61,318 nt of DNA from Welwitschia mirabilis (Eukaryota > Gnetophyta > Gnetopsida > Welwitschiales). The notes under the pieces are model-generated. The model saw only the letters and a list, made by a program, of their open reading frames with translations. It did not search any database and was not told where the DNA came from. Positions 1-10,520 of this stretch are shown here, piece after piece. Location of the stretch: NCBI GenBank assembly GCA_051453625.1, contig JBOZIK010000001.1, positions 79,870,765 to 79,932,082 of the forward strand, in the 5' to 3' direction. Both the position numbers and the translations under genes were made by a program. Positions within the stretch are counted from its first letter, which is position 1, and each line of letters starts with the position of its first letter.

Positions 1-810
1 CTACTCCATGGCTTAATAGGCTTAACACAAACCCCATCTTTAATGATCATTTGAAAGCCTTAATGCAAAATGTGAGCATCAAGTTATCTTTTTAGAAAAT
101 TTTGCAAGAGAACCCCAAATACTCTAAGCTATAAAAAGACCTACTAAGAAGGAAACAAAAACAAACCATTCCTAGTAAAGTCTTTCTAGCTCAATCTCTT
201 AGCAACTTGGTTTTCAAGAAGTATCTAAAGTTTAAAGATCCGGGGGTAGCAACTGTTAGTGTCACTTTAGAGAGAAACTAAAGAATTAAGAAAGCCTTGA
301 TAAACATAGGAGCCAGTGTCAACATCATGCCCTTGCATATTTGTCAACGTCTGGGGTTGGAATAAAGAGTAGAAATTACATGAGTTATCTTAGAGTTAAC
401 TGACACATCAGTAAAGAAATCTTTAGGTGTAATCAAGGACTTGGTTTTTCAAATAGAGAAAGCTTTCTATCCAATTGATGTAGTTGTTTTAGAAGTTGAG
501 AATCAAGGTGGATATCCCCTACTTCTAGGTAGAGCTTTCTGTGCAACAGTCCATTACATCATAGACACAAGAACTATATTAATGAAATGCCATTTTGGAA
601 ATAAACGATTTTCGATAAGAGTGTTTGATGCAGTCGAAAAAGTTTAAGTAGTGATTTAGGTTTGGAGGAAGATATAAAACCAATCCTATTTTTATAGCAT
701 CGTCCAATCCTAAAGCAAATTGTAAAAGATAAAATCATAAAAATTATGGGTAAAAAATGGTGTATGCACATAGATAACAGTTGAAATGACATGAGGATTT
801 TCAGATGCAA
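1..810 (+). pseudogene. gag tail and aspartic protease remnant, family A gypsy element
   Basis: Degenerate copy of the stretch seen again at 60470-61200. In order it shows the gag-protease linker, a KFKDPG-like entry to the protease (about 230-245), the active-site region read as NIGASVN (about 300-320), and the flap to C-terminal part with YPLLLGRAFCA (about 505-545), then IIDT and SIRVFDAVEKV. Retropepsins of Athila/Tat-like gypsy elements carry D-L-G-A-S at the active site; here the aspartate codon reads as asparagine, so the enzyme would be inactive. Only 441-647 is open, as one stretch of a broken frame. After about 660 it follows the acidic linker, which is lost near 730-790, where pol core sequence should begin. 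The 5' part of this element lies outside the window. Confident on family, approximate on edges. Confidence 0.5.
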
Positions 811-2460
811 CTATGAACATGGTAGAAGAACTTGTTTTAGAAGTTCTCCTCAGTGAGGAGGACTTCCTCCCTATCATTGTTTAAGTTCTTTCTTAGCCTA
901 CTCCTTTGGTTAAATATTATGACTTTACCTAATTATCTTTTAAACTTAACTTGTGTATTACTTTGTAAAGTATTATAATTAGTTTTATACTTGGGTGTTT
1001 ACAGATGGTAAGATTGGATTCACCTAATCTTGAGACATTCCCATGTATATGGACTTTACTCAAAAGGAAGATGCCTTAGTTTCTTGTATTTTTTTCAATG
1101 ATATTTAAATCTTAGGTTATTTGGAAGTGTTCTTTTTTGTCTTTTATCTCACTTATTCACCTTCATCTTTCTTAAGTATATGATCATGTGGGAATTTTAT
1201 TTGAAAAAAGAAAGAAGGACCATGATGTTTTATTTGTGTTATCTCAAAAACATGGTCATTATGATATCGTACCACAATTACATTGGGGCAAATATTTTCA
1301 AGAGGAGTCTTTGGCAATGTAATATGGTAGTTGTGGAAACTTCAATGGGGGTTAGTTGGCCATGCTTCATAGGTCTTTACTCCTCTGATAATGGTTACAA
1401 TCCCCTCATCATGGCAAAAGAAATAAAAGTTTTAGTATTCCCACTTGATCATTTCACTTTTGGAGATTCTAGTGAGTTTGTCAGTAGAAGCAGGTGAGTC
1501 CATTTCTCAGTAACTTTTGATTTTGACCTTTATTATTCTACACACTTAACACTTTGGATATTGCTATAACCACTGCCTTTTCGAATGAACTTTATGGAGT
1601 TAATACATTTTCTCATGCATATTTACTCAGGTGATGTGATGATGTTTTCCTTGGGCATTTACTACGTTAGTACTCAAGATAGGTAAATAATATTCTCCTT
1701 GTTTTTTATGTCTATTTTCACTCTAGTTTTCTTCTATTTTCACGTCTCTTATTTCAAAGTCATTTTTGTATTTTCATATTTTTTTTAGACTTTAATCATT
1801 TCATAGTTTTTTTGCTATTTAATCATGAGTTCCCTTGTTAATTATTAAGTTCTCAACCCTATTATGCTTTTATTTTTTATATTCGGGCACATTCATTTAG
1901 TCTTTTTTATAGGTTTTGAACTTTTATAGTCTGTTTTCTTCAGTCATAGTTTTCCTTTTTCCTTTTTTTTATAATTCTGTCTTTAACTGTCACTTTAATG
2001 ATTCTACCTGAGCTTTGCTTTTTTGGCTAATATTTTTATGCTGATTTTCTCTGATTTTCTTATAATTAGGCAATTCAGGATATCTTGCATATTTAGAGAA
2101 AAAAGGGGAGGAGGCTAGGACATATTTTTAGTATTTTTGATACTTTTTTTCTAATTATGAGAGTCATTATTGTAGATTCTCATTATTACAGTCTTCCTTC
2201 CTTTCCACCTACTCCTGAGCCAGTTCCTGATCCAAGATTCATCATGTGTATACGAGGGAAGTAATTTTACATTGTATTTTGTACCTATTATTCTACACTT
2301 TTTATACTAAGAAACTCTCATTATTATATAGGCATATCATTTCATTTTAGTATGATGTACTATTTCTATCTGATTTTTATATGATTATCGTTTTATTTTT
2401 ATGATGAGGATTGCATTTCATTTAGAGCAAATATTTATATTTGGCTATTTATCACAATGG

Positions 2461-2686
2461 AGAGATGTTTATAATGACTGCTTAATTAATAAAGAAAATT
2501 AATTTCTATCATAGGTTATAGTTNNNNNNNNNNNNNNNNNNNNNNNNNNNNNNNNNNNNNNNNNNNNNNNNNNNNNNNNNNNNNNNNNNNNNNNNNNNNN
2601 NNNNNNNNNNNNNNNNNNNNNNNAGATGTTTTTCATGACTGCTTAATTAATAAAGAAAATTAATTTCTATCATAGGTTATAGTTTT
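2461..2686. repeat. about 61-bp near-identical direct repeat flanking a gap
   Basis: The bases just before the gap (2463-2523) and just after it (2624-2684) are the same sequence with only two or three differences. This is either a short tandem duplication or, more likely, two overlapping contig ends joined with a fixed-size spacer. Confidence 0.5.
2524..2623. other. assembly gap, 100 N
   Basis: A run of exactly 100 N, the conventional size for a gap of unknown length. Confidence 0.5.
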
Positions 2687-3153
2687 GAAAAACTTTTAAG
2701 GAGCCTATCGTCCCATTGATCATTTGGATGACCATATCAAACGACCAACTTTTAATGCCTAGTAGGTATTTCTGTTTAGTATTTTACAGAAATTCAGTCC
2801 ATCTTTGGAATATTCTATGATCGTTTCTAGATAAAATTTTTATATATCCTAGTCTTTTTATTGTCTAAAGGTTGGCTCATAAATATGGTTTACTGCCCAG
2901 TTTTGTCATGGACTAACAAGGCTAAGTGAGGAGCTCTGCCAACTTATATATATTTGATAGGGTATTCTGAGTTGTTTTACAGGTAAATTAGTAGATAAAT
3001 GCTTAGTTCCCATGATAATAGAGAACTGGGATGAAAAGAATGAAAACATGCAATTTCCAGATAAATTACAAGCATTTTGTGCAAATGTGGATAAATGAAA
3101 TTTTGGATAATGATTTCTACAAAACAATAAAGATATTGGAGTAACTGAAGACC

Positions 3154-3191
3154 ATCGTCCATCCCATCATCTGAATGTCAGATCGGATGAC
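3154..3191 (+). promoter_or_regulatory. 38-bp nested palindrome, LTR copy
   Basis: Outer arms ATCGTCC and GGATGAC lie at the two ends, with further inverted bases inside. It is one of the recurrent 38-bp modules of family A; the role is unknown. Confidence 0.5.
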
Positions 3192-3250
3192 ATTACCAAC
3201 TGGTCGATAACATTTCACATGTAGTTCTAAGATCTAATCTATTAGTCGGC

Positions 3251-3288
3251 ATCATCTTCTATATCATCTGGACAATAAGGAGGATGAC
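3251..3288 (+). promoter_or_regulatory. 38-bp nested palindrome, LTR copy
   Basis: Outer arms ATCATCT and GGATGAC, exactly 38 bp, starting 97 bp after the start of the previous module. Confidence 0.5.
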
Positions 3289-3978
3289 ATTGTTTTCTTA
3301 TACTTTCACTGAATATTCACCTAAGTTGTTGCCACTTTATTGTGACTTTTTTTAACATATTAGCTAGGGTTTTTCTTATGGTTTCCTATCAGTTTCTCTT
3401 ACTTTTTTGTCTATAACTAAAAATCTTCCCCTCAATTCCTAATCATCTTATATAGTATCTGACATACTCATGACAGGAGATCAAAGGATTAAAAAACCAT
3501 TTTGTAATTATAGAGAGATGTTCTCTTAGTATTGGATAGCATTTATTCTATTAAGAAACGACTACTTTGTAATATAGATATAAGAGAATTTTTATGATAA
3601 AATATTTAATTTTGTATACATAATCATCTCCCTCATATTTTATGTTATCTGAGATTCAGTGATAATCGTTTTTTATGGTATAGATTATGAAGGCAGCCTT
3701 TGTCAAGGTTAAGCTTAGTTAATTTATGTGCATTGTTATTTTCTTTTCTAGATTAGGTCTGCATAAGTATATTTTATTTCAATTCCATGCATTGCAATTT
3801 ATTTTAATAGGTTAGAGTTACATAATTTTATCTTGAAACTAACTCTTTTATTTCCATACTTTGACCTTCAACGAATTACGACATTCGGGTCACTCCCATC
3901 TATACTAGTATGTTATGTTTGTGCATATAATTTGTAATTAATAGGATTTAGATCACGATGTAAATACACACTGCAACA

Positions 3979-4239
3979 GTAATAAATCCTAAAAGCCTTC
4001 TAATCTAAATAGCCAATAGATAGATAACTATAAAATCATTGGGAACTATTTTAAATTATGTTAATCTATTAGATCTAAGGAATGAGCACTGTAATATTGT
4101 GATATTCATTATTGTATCTTGGCATTTATACTTCTGACCAAGGAAGATCTACAATTTGTATCATCTCTACTTTCAAGATCAAATCCTATGATTAATCTAT
4201 TTTACATCTATAGGAGAAGATCTCCATCAAATTCATTGG
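3979..4239. other. AT-rich sequence, unassigned
   Basis: Sequence past the LTR end. No coding or repeat signature was recognised. Confidence 0.5.
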
Positions 4240-4665
4240 ATCAAGAATGAGTGATATCTGTGCATATTTGGCATCACTACATCACAACTTTGTATTATGA
4301 AAGGTTGAGACTAACCCTTGAAAAGTTTTCTCGAGGGTTAAGACTAAGCCTTGAAAAGTGTATTTGTAAAGATTACAAGTGGACCTAGAATACCTAGTAG
4401 AGTAATAAAGATCCAGATCTAGCTTAGAGATAAGCTGATCATTGAGAATGGAATAGGGGATTTCCTGAACAACTATAAATCCTGTGTGCTTATCTTTGGT
4501 ACTTTTGTGCTTTTAGTTATTATTTCTTTACTTCTATTATTTTCTTTTTCATACATGTTTTAGTTTATTTAATTATTATATGTAAGTTTTATTTAATAAT
4601 AGATTCATTTAGAATACTGCGTTGTAATTTTTAAGAATCTATTCACTCCCCCTCCTCTAGAGTTC
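4240..4665 (+). repeat. possible 3' part of a Ty1/copia LTR
   Basis: Repeated phrases of the type GAGACTAACCCTTGAAAAG and AAGACTAAGCCTTGAAAAG (4307-4360) are followed by a T-rich tail and then ATTCACTCCCCCTCCTCTAG (4640-4659). That order resembles the R-U5 end of plant Sirevirus-like copia LTRs, where a CCCCC-rich motif sits just before the internal region. No TGGTATCAGAGC primer site follows, so this is a fragment or solo end. The assignment rests on recalled family habit and is tentative. Confidence 0.5.
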
Positions 4666-6431
4666 TTGAACCTATTAGATTTAGCTTAATAAAAGTTTGA
4701 ATTAATTTCTTCATACTCACTTTCTTATGTTTATTAATACCATCATTTACTTAGAGGTTTTAACTTTATTTACTATTTTTAATAGGAACTACATGAATTT
4801 ATTCATTAATACTTTTGGTTTAAGGTTGAATAGGGATTGATTTCCATCATTAGATTGTTGACTCTTTTGTGAATTATCTCAATGTTAATTACTTAATGCA
4901 ACTGACCTAGCCTTAAGGTTTAACTAACAACAATGAGGCTAGAAGAAGAAGAAATTTTGATGAGATTATATTTGAAAATAAGATAGATATTATTAAAGGT
5001 TAAACTTAAAAATATTTTTATGATCTTAGAAGGAACATGATTATTATTATGAGTTTATTAATCCTAATTTATAATTTAAAGCACACAGTCAAGTTTATTT
5101 CCCTTTTTTGTTTCCAATACATAAGATTTATAAGTTATGAATATGGGTTGTACTTTAAAGTTATATGACTATATAATTCAGGATGAATAAGTTGGTTGGA
5201 AATTTGATTATTTTTAAGAGTAACTAATTATAAAGCATTAGTTTATGTATTTATATTTCTTTTAAAATATTAAACTATCTAAGAAATCATATAAGATCAT
5301 TGTGCCAAATTCTTAAGATAATTATAATTCTTTTAAGTAATTAGTATCTATAGCTATAGAGTCTTTAATAACTTGAATTCATCATTCTTTTTGGTTTGTT
5401 TATGGATTTTTAATTATCATAAATATGGTTATCACAATGATAATATATGGGTTGGGGTTATATTTAACGTTATGAATACTTTTAAACTATTCTCATTATA
5501 ATCAACTTCTAGGATTATTAAGGTACTAAGATTATTATTAGTGTAATCTTTATAATTATTGGGGTTAATATGAATGTAATTTGGTATATATTTAAGGAGT
5601 AGAAAAACTATAGGTATAAGAAAATTCATCACTATTAGGAGATATAATTAAATTCATGCTTATCTAAAAGTTAGAATTATCTTGAAATCTAGTATTATTA
5701 AAGATATTATTTATTTTATTCATGGTTTAATACTATTGGGTATATAGATAACTTTATAACTATTAGAAATTAAAGTTATAATGGTTGTAAATAACTTTAT
5801 GATGCCTAAGAAAATAGGTTATTAAATATATAACTATATTTATATTCTTATAAATTTATAAGCACTTAACATAAGTATTATTTAAGTTAATCTAGAATTC
5901 TAAAACCAATCTGTGATAGCTTCTTTTTAAGTACTATATTTTTTTGTTTTATTTTTTCTTTCTTCCTTCTTTAATATTACTATGTAATAGACATATCAAA
6001 ACCTAGGATTAAATACTACTTATTCCTTTATTAGCTTTTCTATATTTTCAAAAAATCATACTATTGTTATATATTTAAATCTAATTAATTCCTAGGTTTT
6101 TTTGGTTTACAAACAAAAGCGATGTTAGAAGCTTGTGTTCTTGATTTCTTTCTAGTTTTTTATTATATAGAAGATATCTTGTGAATAGTTGAGAAGATGT
6201 AAACTTGTTATAAATATGCATAAATAAGTTTAATAATAATATCTAATCAATATAATAGGAGGTTTTCACTTCCATTAATGGCATTCTAACTTAATATCTA
6301 TCAATCCCCTAGACGTGAGTTGATTCTACTTTAGGTTCTAAACAATACAAATATGATTAGGTTTAACTCTATAGGCTTATACTTTACCTCAATATACCTC
6401 CAATATAGTGATATTAGGTATGTCAAGTAAA
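4666..6431. other. AT-rich intergenic sequence, unassigned
   Basis: About 1.8 kb of very AT-rich sequence with no readable retroelement motif and no frame beyond about 66 codons. It is probably older, unrecognisable repeat material. I see nothing specific in it. Confidence 0.5.
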
Positions 6432-6609
6432 TGCATTATTGCTATAAATATTTATGCACCTGACATCCTTAGTCAAATCCTATTAATCACAAATATATAC
6501 ACAAATACAACACACTAATATAGATGCGAGTAGATTCAAAGTCATAATTTTATTAAAGGCATAGATGAGAAGAAGATAATTGATTTTAAAAAAAATATTA
6601 ATGTACTTT

Positions 6610-6648
6610 NNNNNNNNNNNNNNNNNNNNNNNNNNNNNNNNNNNNNNN
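6610..6648. other. assembly gap, 39 N
   Basis: An N run inside the LTR. Its size is not the standard 100, so it may be an estimated gap. Confidence 0.5.
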
Positions 6649-7306
6649 ATTAACTATAATATGAAAATGAGATGCAAGACTAATCTAAATTCAACATCTA
6701 TTCAATTACCAAATTAACCTATCATAGAGATCAGTCTTATATAACCTAGATTAATTAAGGAAAGTAGTCACTAGATTAATACCAACCTAAGCTATCATGT
6801 GAATTAAAAAAAATATGAAAACAACATAAAGTTAATCCAAGAATTAAAATGCAATGCCACTAAACTACTATTATTAATCTTAATAAAAGTTGCACTTATT
6901 ATGTAAATCATACATGAAGCTATCACAGAATCATAAGCATCATAAATCATAAGGGAGATGCACATAGAAAACATATGAAAAAAAATAAAGTTTTGATTAT
7001 ATTTTAACAAACATATATATTACATATGAGTAGCACCTCAATTGAGTGTGCATATTCCAATAACAAGGAAGATGTCTCTTTGCAATAACCAAAGATGGAT
7101 CTCTTGTCCTTTGATCTCTTATCACAAAAATTTTTATGCCAAAGAAGATAAAGTCAAAGTCAAGGGTCAAGGAGGTATTTATTAAAAATAAATACTCTAA
7201 AAATAGTAAACACTAATAGATATGGTAAAACCCTAATGGCCATACAAAAAGACGTATGATACATGATAAATTTTTAATGAAGTTTGGTGAACAATTATAT
7301 TTAGAT

Positions 7307-7344
7307 ATCATCCTGTTAATTATGTGGATATAAAAGGAGATCAT
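7307..7344 (-). promoter_or_regulatory. 38-bp nested palindrome, LTR copy
   Basis: Starts ATCATCC on the plus strand; the second arm has decayed to GAGATCAT. A second module begins 109 bp further on. Confidence 0.5.
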
Positions 7345-7415
7345 ACCACATCATACAAGATCCACACTAGCTACCAGTTTAGTTTAGTAAGCATTCGAGT
7401 TAGTATAAGTTCTTC

Positions 7416-7453
7416 TATTGTCCATACTATTATCTTGATGATAAGTGGATGAT
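7416..7453 (-). promoter_or_regulatory. 38-bp nested palindrome, LTR copy
   Basis: Ends GGATGAT on the plus strand; the first arm is weak. The position matches the module at 40033-40070 in the homologous LTR. Confidence 0.5.
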
Positions 7454-7688
7454 GAGCATTATAAAGATGTTTTAATCAGATTAACCTCTTTGATTACAAG
7501 ATTTCTTCTTTAGATAGGAAGCATTGAAATTTGCCTTAAATGCTATTAAATGTAATAAAGATTGCATGTTTTCATGATATTTACTTTAGCTCTCCATTAT
7601 CATGAAAACTTAACATAAATTTATCTAGTGTCCTACAAAACTATTTAGAATACTCTATAAAATACTTATAATTTGGCAATGCAACATA

Positions 7689-7715
7689 TCCCCTCCACTT
7701 GGCCTTGTCAGTCAA
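7689..7715 (-). other. polypurine tract, minus strand
   Basis: The minus strand reads GGCCAAGTGGAGGGGATA directly before the LTR start. It matches the AAGTGAGGGGCTA tract of sister copies and would prime plus-strand DNA synthesis. Only about 30 bp of the element body remain before plus-strand gag sequence begins. Confidence 0.5.
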
Positions 7716-7764
7716 ATAACTCTTACCTCTATGGCATTCAATAACTCTTTTAATTCAAATCACT

Positions 7765-9190
7765 TTAAAGGACATGTTAGCTAATAAAAAGAAGGAACTT
7801 TAAAACCCATTTGACCTACCCCCTAGAGATGATGTAGAGTTAAAAAACATAAATGCCTATCCTACCTTTTCTGAAGAACCTAATGAAAAACCATTTCAAC
7901 ACATAGCTGATATTAAACAACTCATCCTTATTTCAGGAAATTAAAAAAATAAAATTTCAAATAGGTCTTACATGATAATATTTCCATTTACCTTGAAAGA
8001 AAAAGCAAAAGATTAGCTCAAAGCCATTCCACATAGAAGTTTTAAGTAATGGAATCATATACAAAAAGTCTTTATCAAGTGGTTCATGAATGAGATAGTT
8101 ATAAGAATAAGAAGAAAAAAAGTAACAAATTTTCAACAATACCCTTATAAAAATTATTCCTTAACATATGAAATATTCTTGATTGATGTGTCATTTAGCC
8201 CAATGAATGAATTTCAAAAATAATAACTTATTAATCACTTCTATAGTGGATTGAGTAGTCAAACCAGACAAATGGTATATTTTTCATGTGGTGGAGATTT
8301 ACTTATTTTAATCTTAAACAATGCTTGGAATGTATTAAAGTACCTTATAAAATGAAGTCAAAATTAGCCAAAAACTACATTTAAAGATACTAAAACTGAA
8401 GGTGAAATGTTTGGAAACTCAAAAAACATGAAACATGAAGAAGAACAACCAAAGGATAACACCATACTTAGTGATCTTACTAGCACATTGAAGAGTTACA
8501 TAAAAGCTTTAATGAATGAAAATTTTCTAAATCAACTCAACCATTGTGAAATATGTGATAACAACTATTAATCTATCAATGAATGCCTAGCTTTACCAAC
8601 TTGTAGAAAGCCCATATTTAATGAAGTTTATGCATTCAATCAAAGGCCAAATAACTTTAGAGGTAACCAATAATATCCATCAAGAAATAATAAACCTTCA
8701 TCTTTTCAACCTTTATTTAATAACAAATATAGAAATTATAACTCTCAGCCCAAGTTTTTCAACTATAATAAAAATGATCCTTATAGAGAAATGATGGAGG
8801 AACTTAAAAAGACACAAGATACATCAATGAAATTTTAGAAAATAAAATACAAACTTAGAAAATTTTATTGGTGTCCTTCATCAAAACATGTTATAAAATC
8901 AAAGATCTTAAGGATCACTTGCTACTCAAACTATTCCAAACCAAATGATATAACAAAAGATTGGAAAGTAGTAACTAGAAGTGAACATAACACTACTTCT
9001 CATGAGAAACCTTTAACTTTTATCCACAAAGGAAAACCTCAAGAATATGATATTAAAGTTATTAATTAACTAAACTTTCCTAAATCTAAGAATAACAACA
9101 AACATTCTAAGGAGAAGACTAACCCATGGCTGGAGAGATTAAATAACAATTCAACTCATGATGAATGTTTAAAAAGCAATTATAAATGAT
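7765..9190 (+). pseudogene. gag remnant, family A gypsy element
   Basis: The order of motifs matches gag at 58503-60460. The N-terminal PFDLPPRDD-like segment is at 7805-7850. A core W-L-K-A-I-P-H-R-S segment (about 8010-8045) is followed by VTNFQQYPYKN (about 8120-8150) and HFYSGLSSQTRQM (about 8235-8275), the hallmark of the Ty3/gypsy Retrotrans_gag domain. A zinc-knuckle-like CEICDNNY then C lies at about 8549-8590, followed by an Asn/Gln/Phe-rich tail. Gag forms the particle and binds element RNA. Several stops and frame shifts make it a pseudogene. No 5' LTR or leader precedes it: the first 300 or so bases of gag are lost at the junction with the opposite-facing LTR. Confidence 0.5.
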
Positions 9191-9840
9191 GTTACTATTA
9201 ACCTACCCTTTTGAAAGATACTTCAAAACAATTCCCAGTAAAACAAAATTTGGAAAAACTTAGTAAAAAGAAAATAAAAGAGATTAATTTCAAGTAAAGT
9301 ATTCATTACACAATCTCTTTCCAACTAAGTTTCTCAAAAATGTCCTAAGTTTAAAGATCCATGGGCAGCCACTATTGGTGTTATTTTAAAAGGAAATAAG
9401 AAAATCAAAAAAACTCTAATAGAATAGGATCAAGTATTAATATTATACCTTTATACATTTCTAAAAATCTTAGATTAAAATGGATAATTAGACCTACCAA
9501 AATAGTATTGAAATTGGCTGATGCATTAACTAATAGATCTATAGGAATAATCAAATATTTAGTGATTTAAATTAAGAAATCTTTTTACCTTATATATGTG
9601 GTCATTATAGAGGTTAATTATAATGGTGTATACCCTCTACTTTTAGGAATAGCCTTTTGTGCAACAACCCATTATGTCATTGATACTCGCACGGGGATGA
9701 TGGCATGTCATATAAGCAACAAAAAAGTTTAGTATTAGAGTATTCGATGTTGTTGAGAAAGAAATGGAAGATGAATTAGACATAGAAGAAAAAGTTAAGC
9801 CATCCATGTTAGTTCAACATCATCATTTCAAAGAAAGGCT
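9191..9840 (+). pseudogene. aspartic protease remnant, family A
   Basis: Linker and protease homologous to 60560-61150. KFKDPWAATIG-like sequence is at about 9345-9380, the active-site region at about 9415-9450, a LELADA-like segment at about 9510-9530, YPLLLGIAFCATTHYVIDTRTG at about 9630-9697 and an acidic linker after 9760. The active-site aspartate codon is GAA and one base is lost beside it, so the site is destroyed. A gap cuts the linker at 9841. Confidence 0.5.
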
Positions 9841-9941
9841 NNNNNNNNNNNNNNNNNNNNNNNNNNNNNNNNNNNNNNNNNNNNNNNNNNNNNNNNNNNN
9901 NNNNNNNNNNNNNNNNNNNNNNNNNNNNNNNNNNNNNNNNN
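9841..9941. other. assembly gap, 101 N
   Basis: An N run inside the protease-RT linker region of this element. Confidence 0.5.
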
Positions 9942-10520
9942 TTTTAAGCCACTCTTCCAATAATGATTTTCATGAGTGCTTTAAACCTATACTTAATCAT
10001 GATATCCAACATGTAAGATCTATTGAAAATCTTTTACATTAAGATAAGTGTTCTACAACTATGAAGGATAAAAATAATCTTTAACTTAAAGACTTACCCA
10101 ATGGATTTAAATACATTTTCTCAAGTAACAATCCTAATAAGCCATTAATCACTAGTTATCAACTTTACCCTTCCCAAGAAAAACCCTTACTTAATCCTGT
10201 CATTAAGCCAGTAATCAAGAATAAAATTACTAAACTTATAAACACAAATCAATTTATGCTTTTGCATAATACTAGAGTACATTCTATACATAACAATATG
10301 ACCTATAAATGTCTTGGTTCTTATCATGTGGAAAGGGTACATTCTAGTGGCTCTATTAAGATCTTTGATCCTCAAACTCAAGAAATCCAAAGAGTAAATG
10401 GAGAAAGGTTAAAACTTTATACATCTCCAGATGAATGTTGTTATATCTTAAACATGATAGAAGTAATTAACTTGGAAGATCCTCTTTGCAAAAATGAAGA
10501 TCTTTTCTTGGCCATCTACT
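9942..10520 (+). pseudogene. pol with RT-RNase H-integrase core deleted, keeping linker and integrase C-terminus
   Basis: The first part, up to about 10185, is the linker that normally leads into RT, with LKDLPNGFKYIF and QLYPSQEKPLL. In Athila-like pol the sequence after this should continue into the RT fingers. Instead, from about 10245 it reads HNTRVHSIHN, CLGSYHVERVHSSGSIKI and VNGERLKLY (to 10420), which is the integrase C-terminal domain and its tail. About 2.5-3 kb of RT, RNase H and integrase catalytic core are therefore absent. The second part stays open for 88 codons (10256-10522). Such a copy could move only with enzymes supplied by a full-length relative. Confidence 0.5.

Larger units (their letters stand above)
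811..2934 (+). other. long non-coding 3' region of the first family A element
   Basis: The stretch begins with a short pol-tail remnant (about 790-900) similar to 10420-10520, then carries no conserved frame. The part at 1235-1410 matches 10945-11110 and, in reverse, 56040-56240. That block is shared as DNA, not as protein: the 105-codon frame at 1180-1497 is broken by stops in the sister copy. The region ends in a polypurine-like AAGTGAGGAGCT (about 2924-2935) that marks the 3' LTR. It contains the gap at 2524-2623. I see no host gene here. Confidence 0.5.
2935..3978 (+). repeat. 3' LTR of the first family A element
   Basis: The start follows the polypurine tract and reads CTGCCAACTT, matching GATGCCAACTT at other family A LTR starts but with a few terminal bases lost. 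The end reads CACTGCAACA at 3978, like the TGCAACA end at 39169. Near the end, GACATTCGGGTCACTCCC followed by CATCTATACTAG (3880-3910) matches 57706-57740 in the LTR at 56414. Two 38-bp nested palindromes lie at 3154-3191 and 3251-3288. No clear TATA box was seen. About 1044 bp. Confidence 0.5.
6432..7686 (-). repeat. family A LTR, minus strand
   Basis: On the minus strand it starts TGTTGCATTGCC (ending at 7686) and ends near 6432. It is homologous along its length to the LTRs at 39169-40304 and 44227-45374. It holds the CCTTGTTATTGG-like and CAATTGAGGTG-like R segment (7035-7065), an AATAAATACCTCC TATA-like site (about 7171-7183), and two 38-bp palindromes (7307-7344 and 7416-7453). A minus-strand polypurine tract adjoins it, so it is a 3' LTR, but the rest of that element is missing. 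A gap of 39 N lies inside. Confidence 0.5.

Noticed and set aside
1180-1497. 105-codon plus-strand frame as a possible gene
   Set aside because: It lies in the 3' non-coding region; the homologous DNA at 10945-11110 has stops in this frame.
4700-6400. Organellar insertion
   Set aside because: AT content suggested it at first, but no organelle gene wording was found on either strand.
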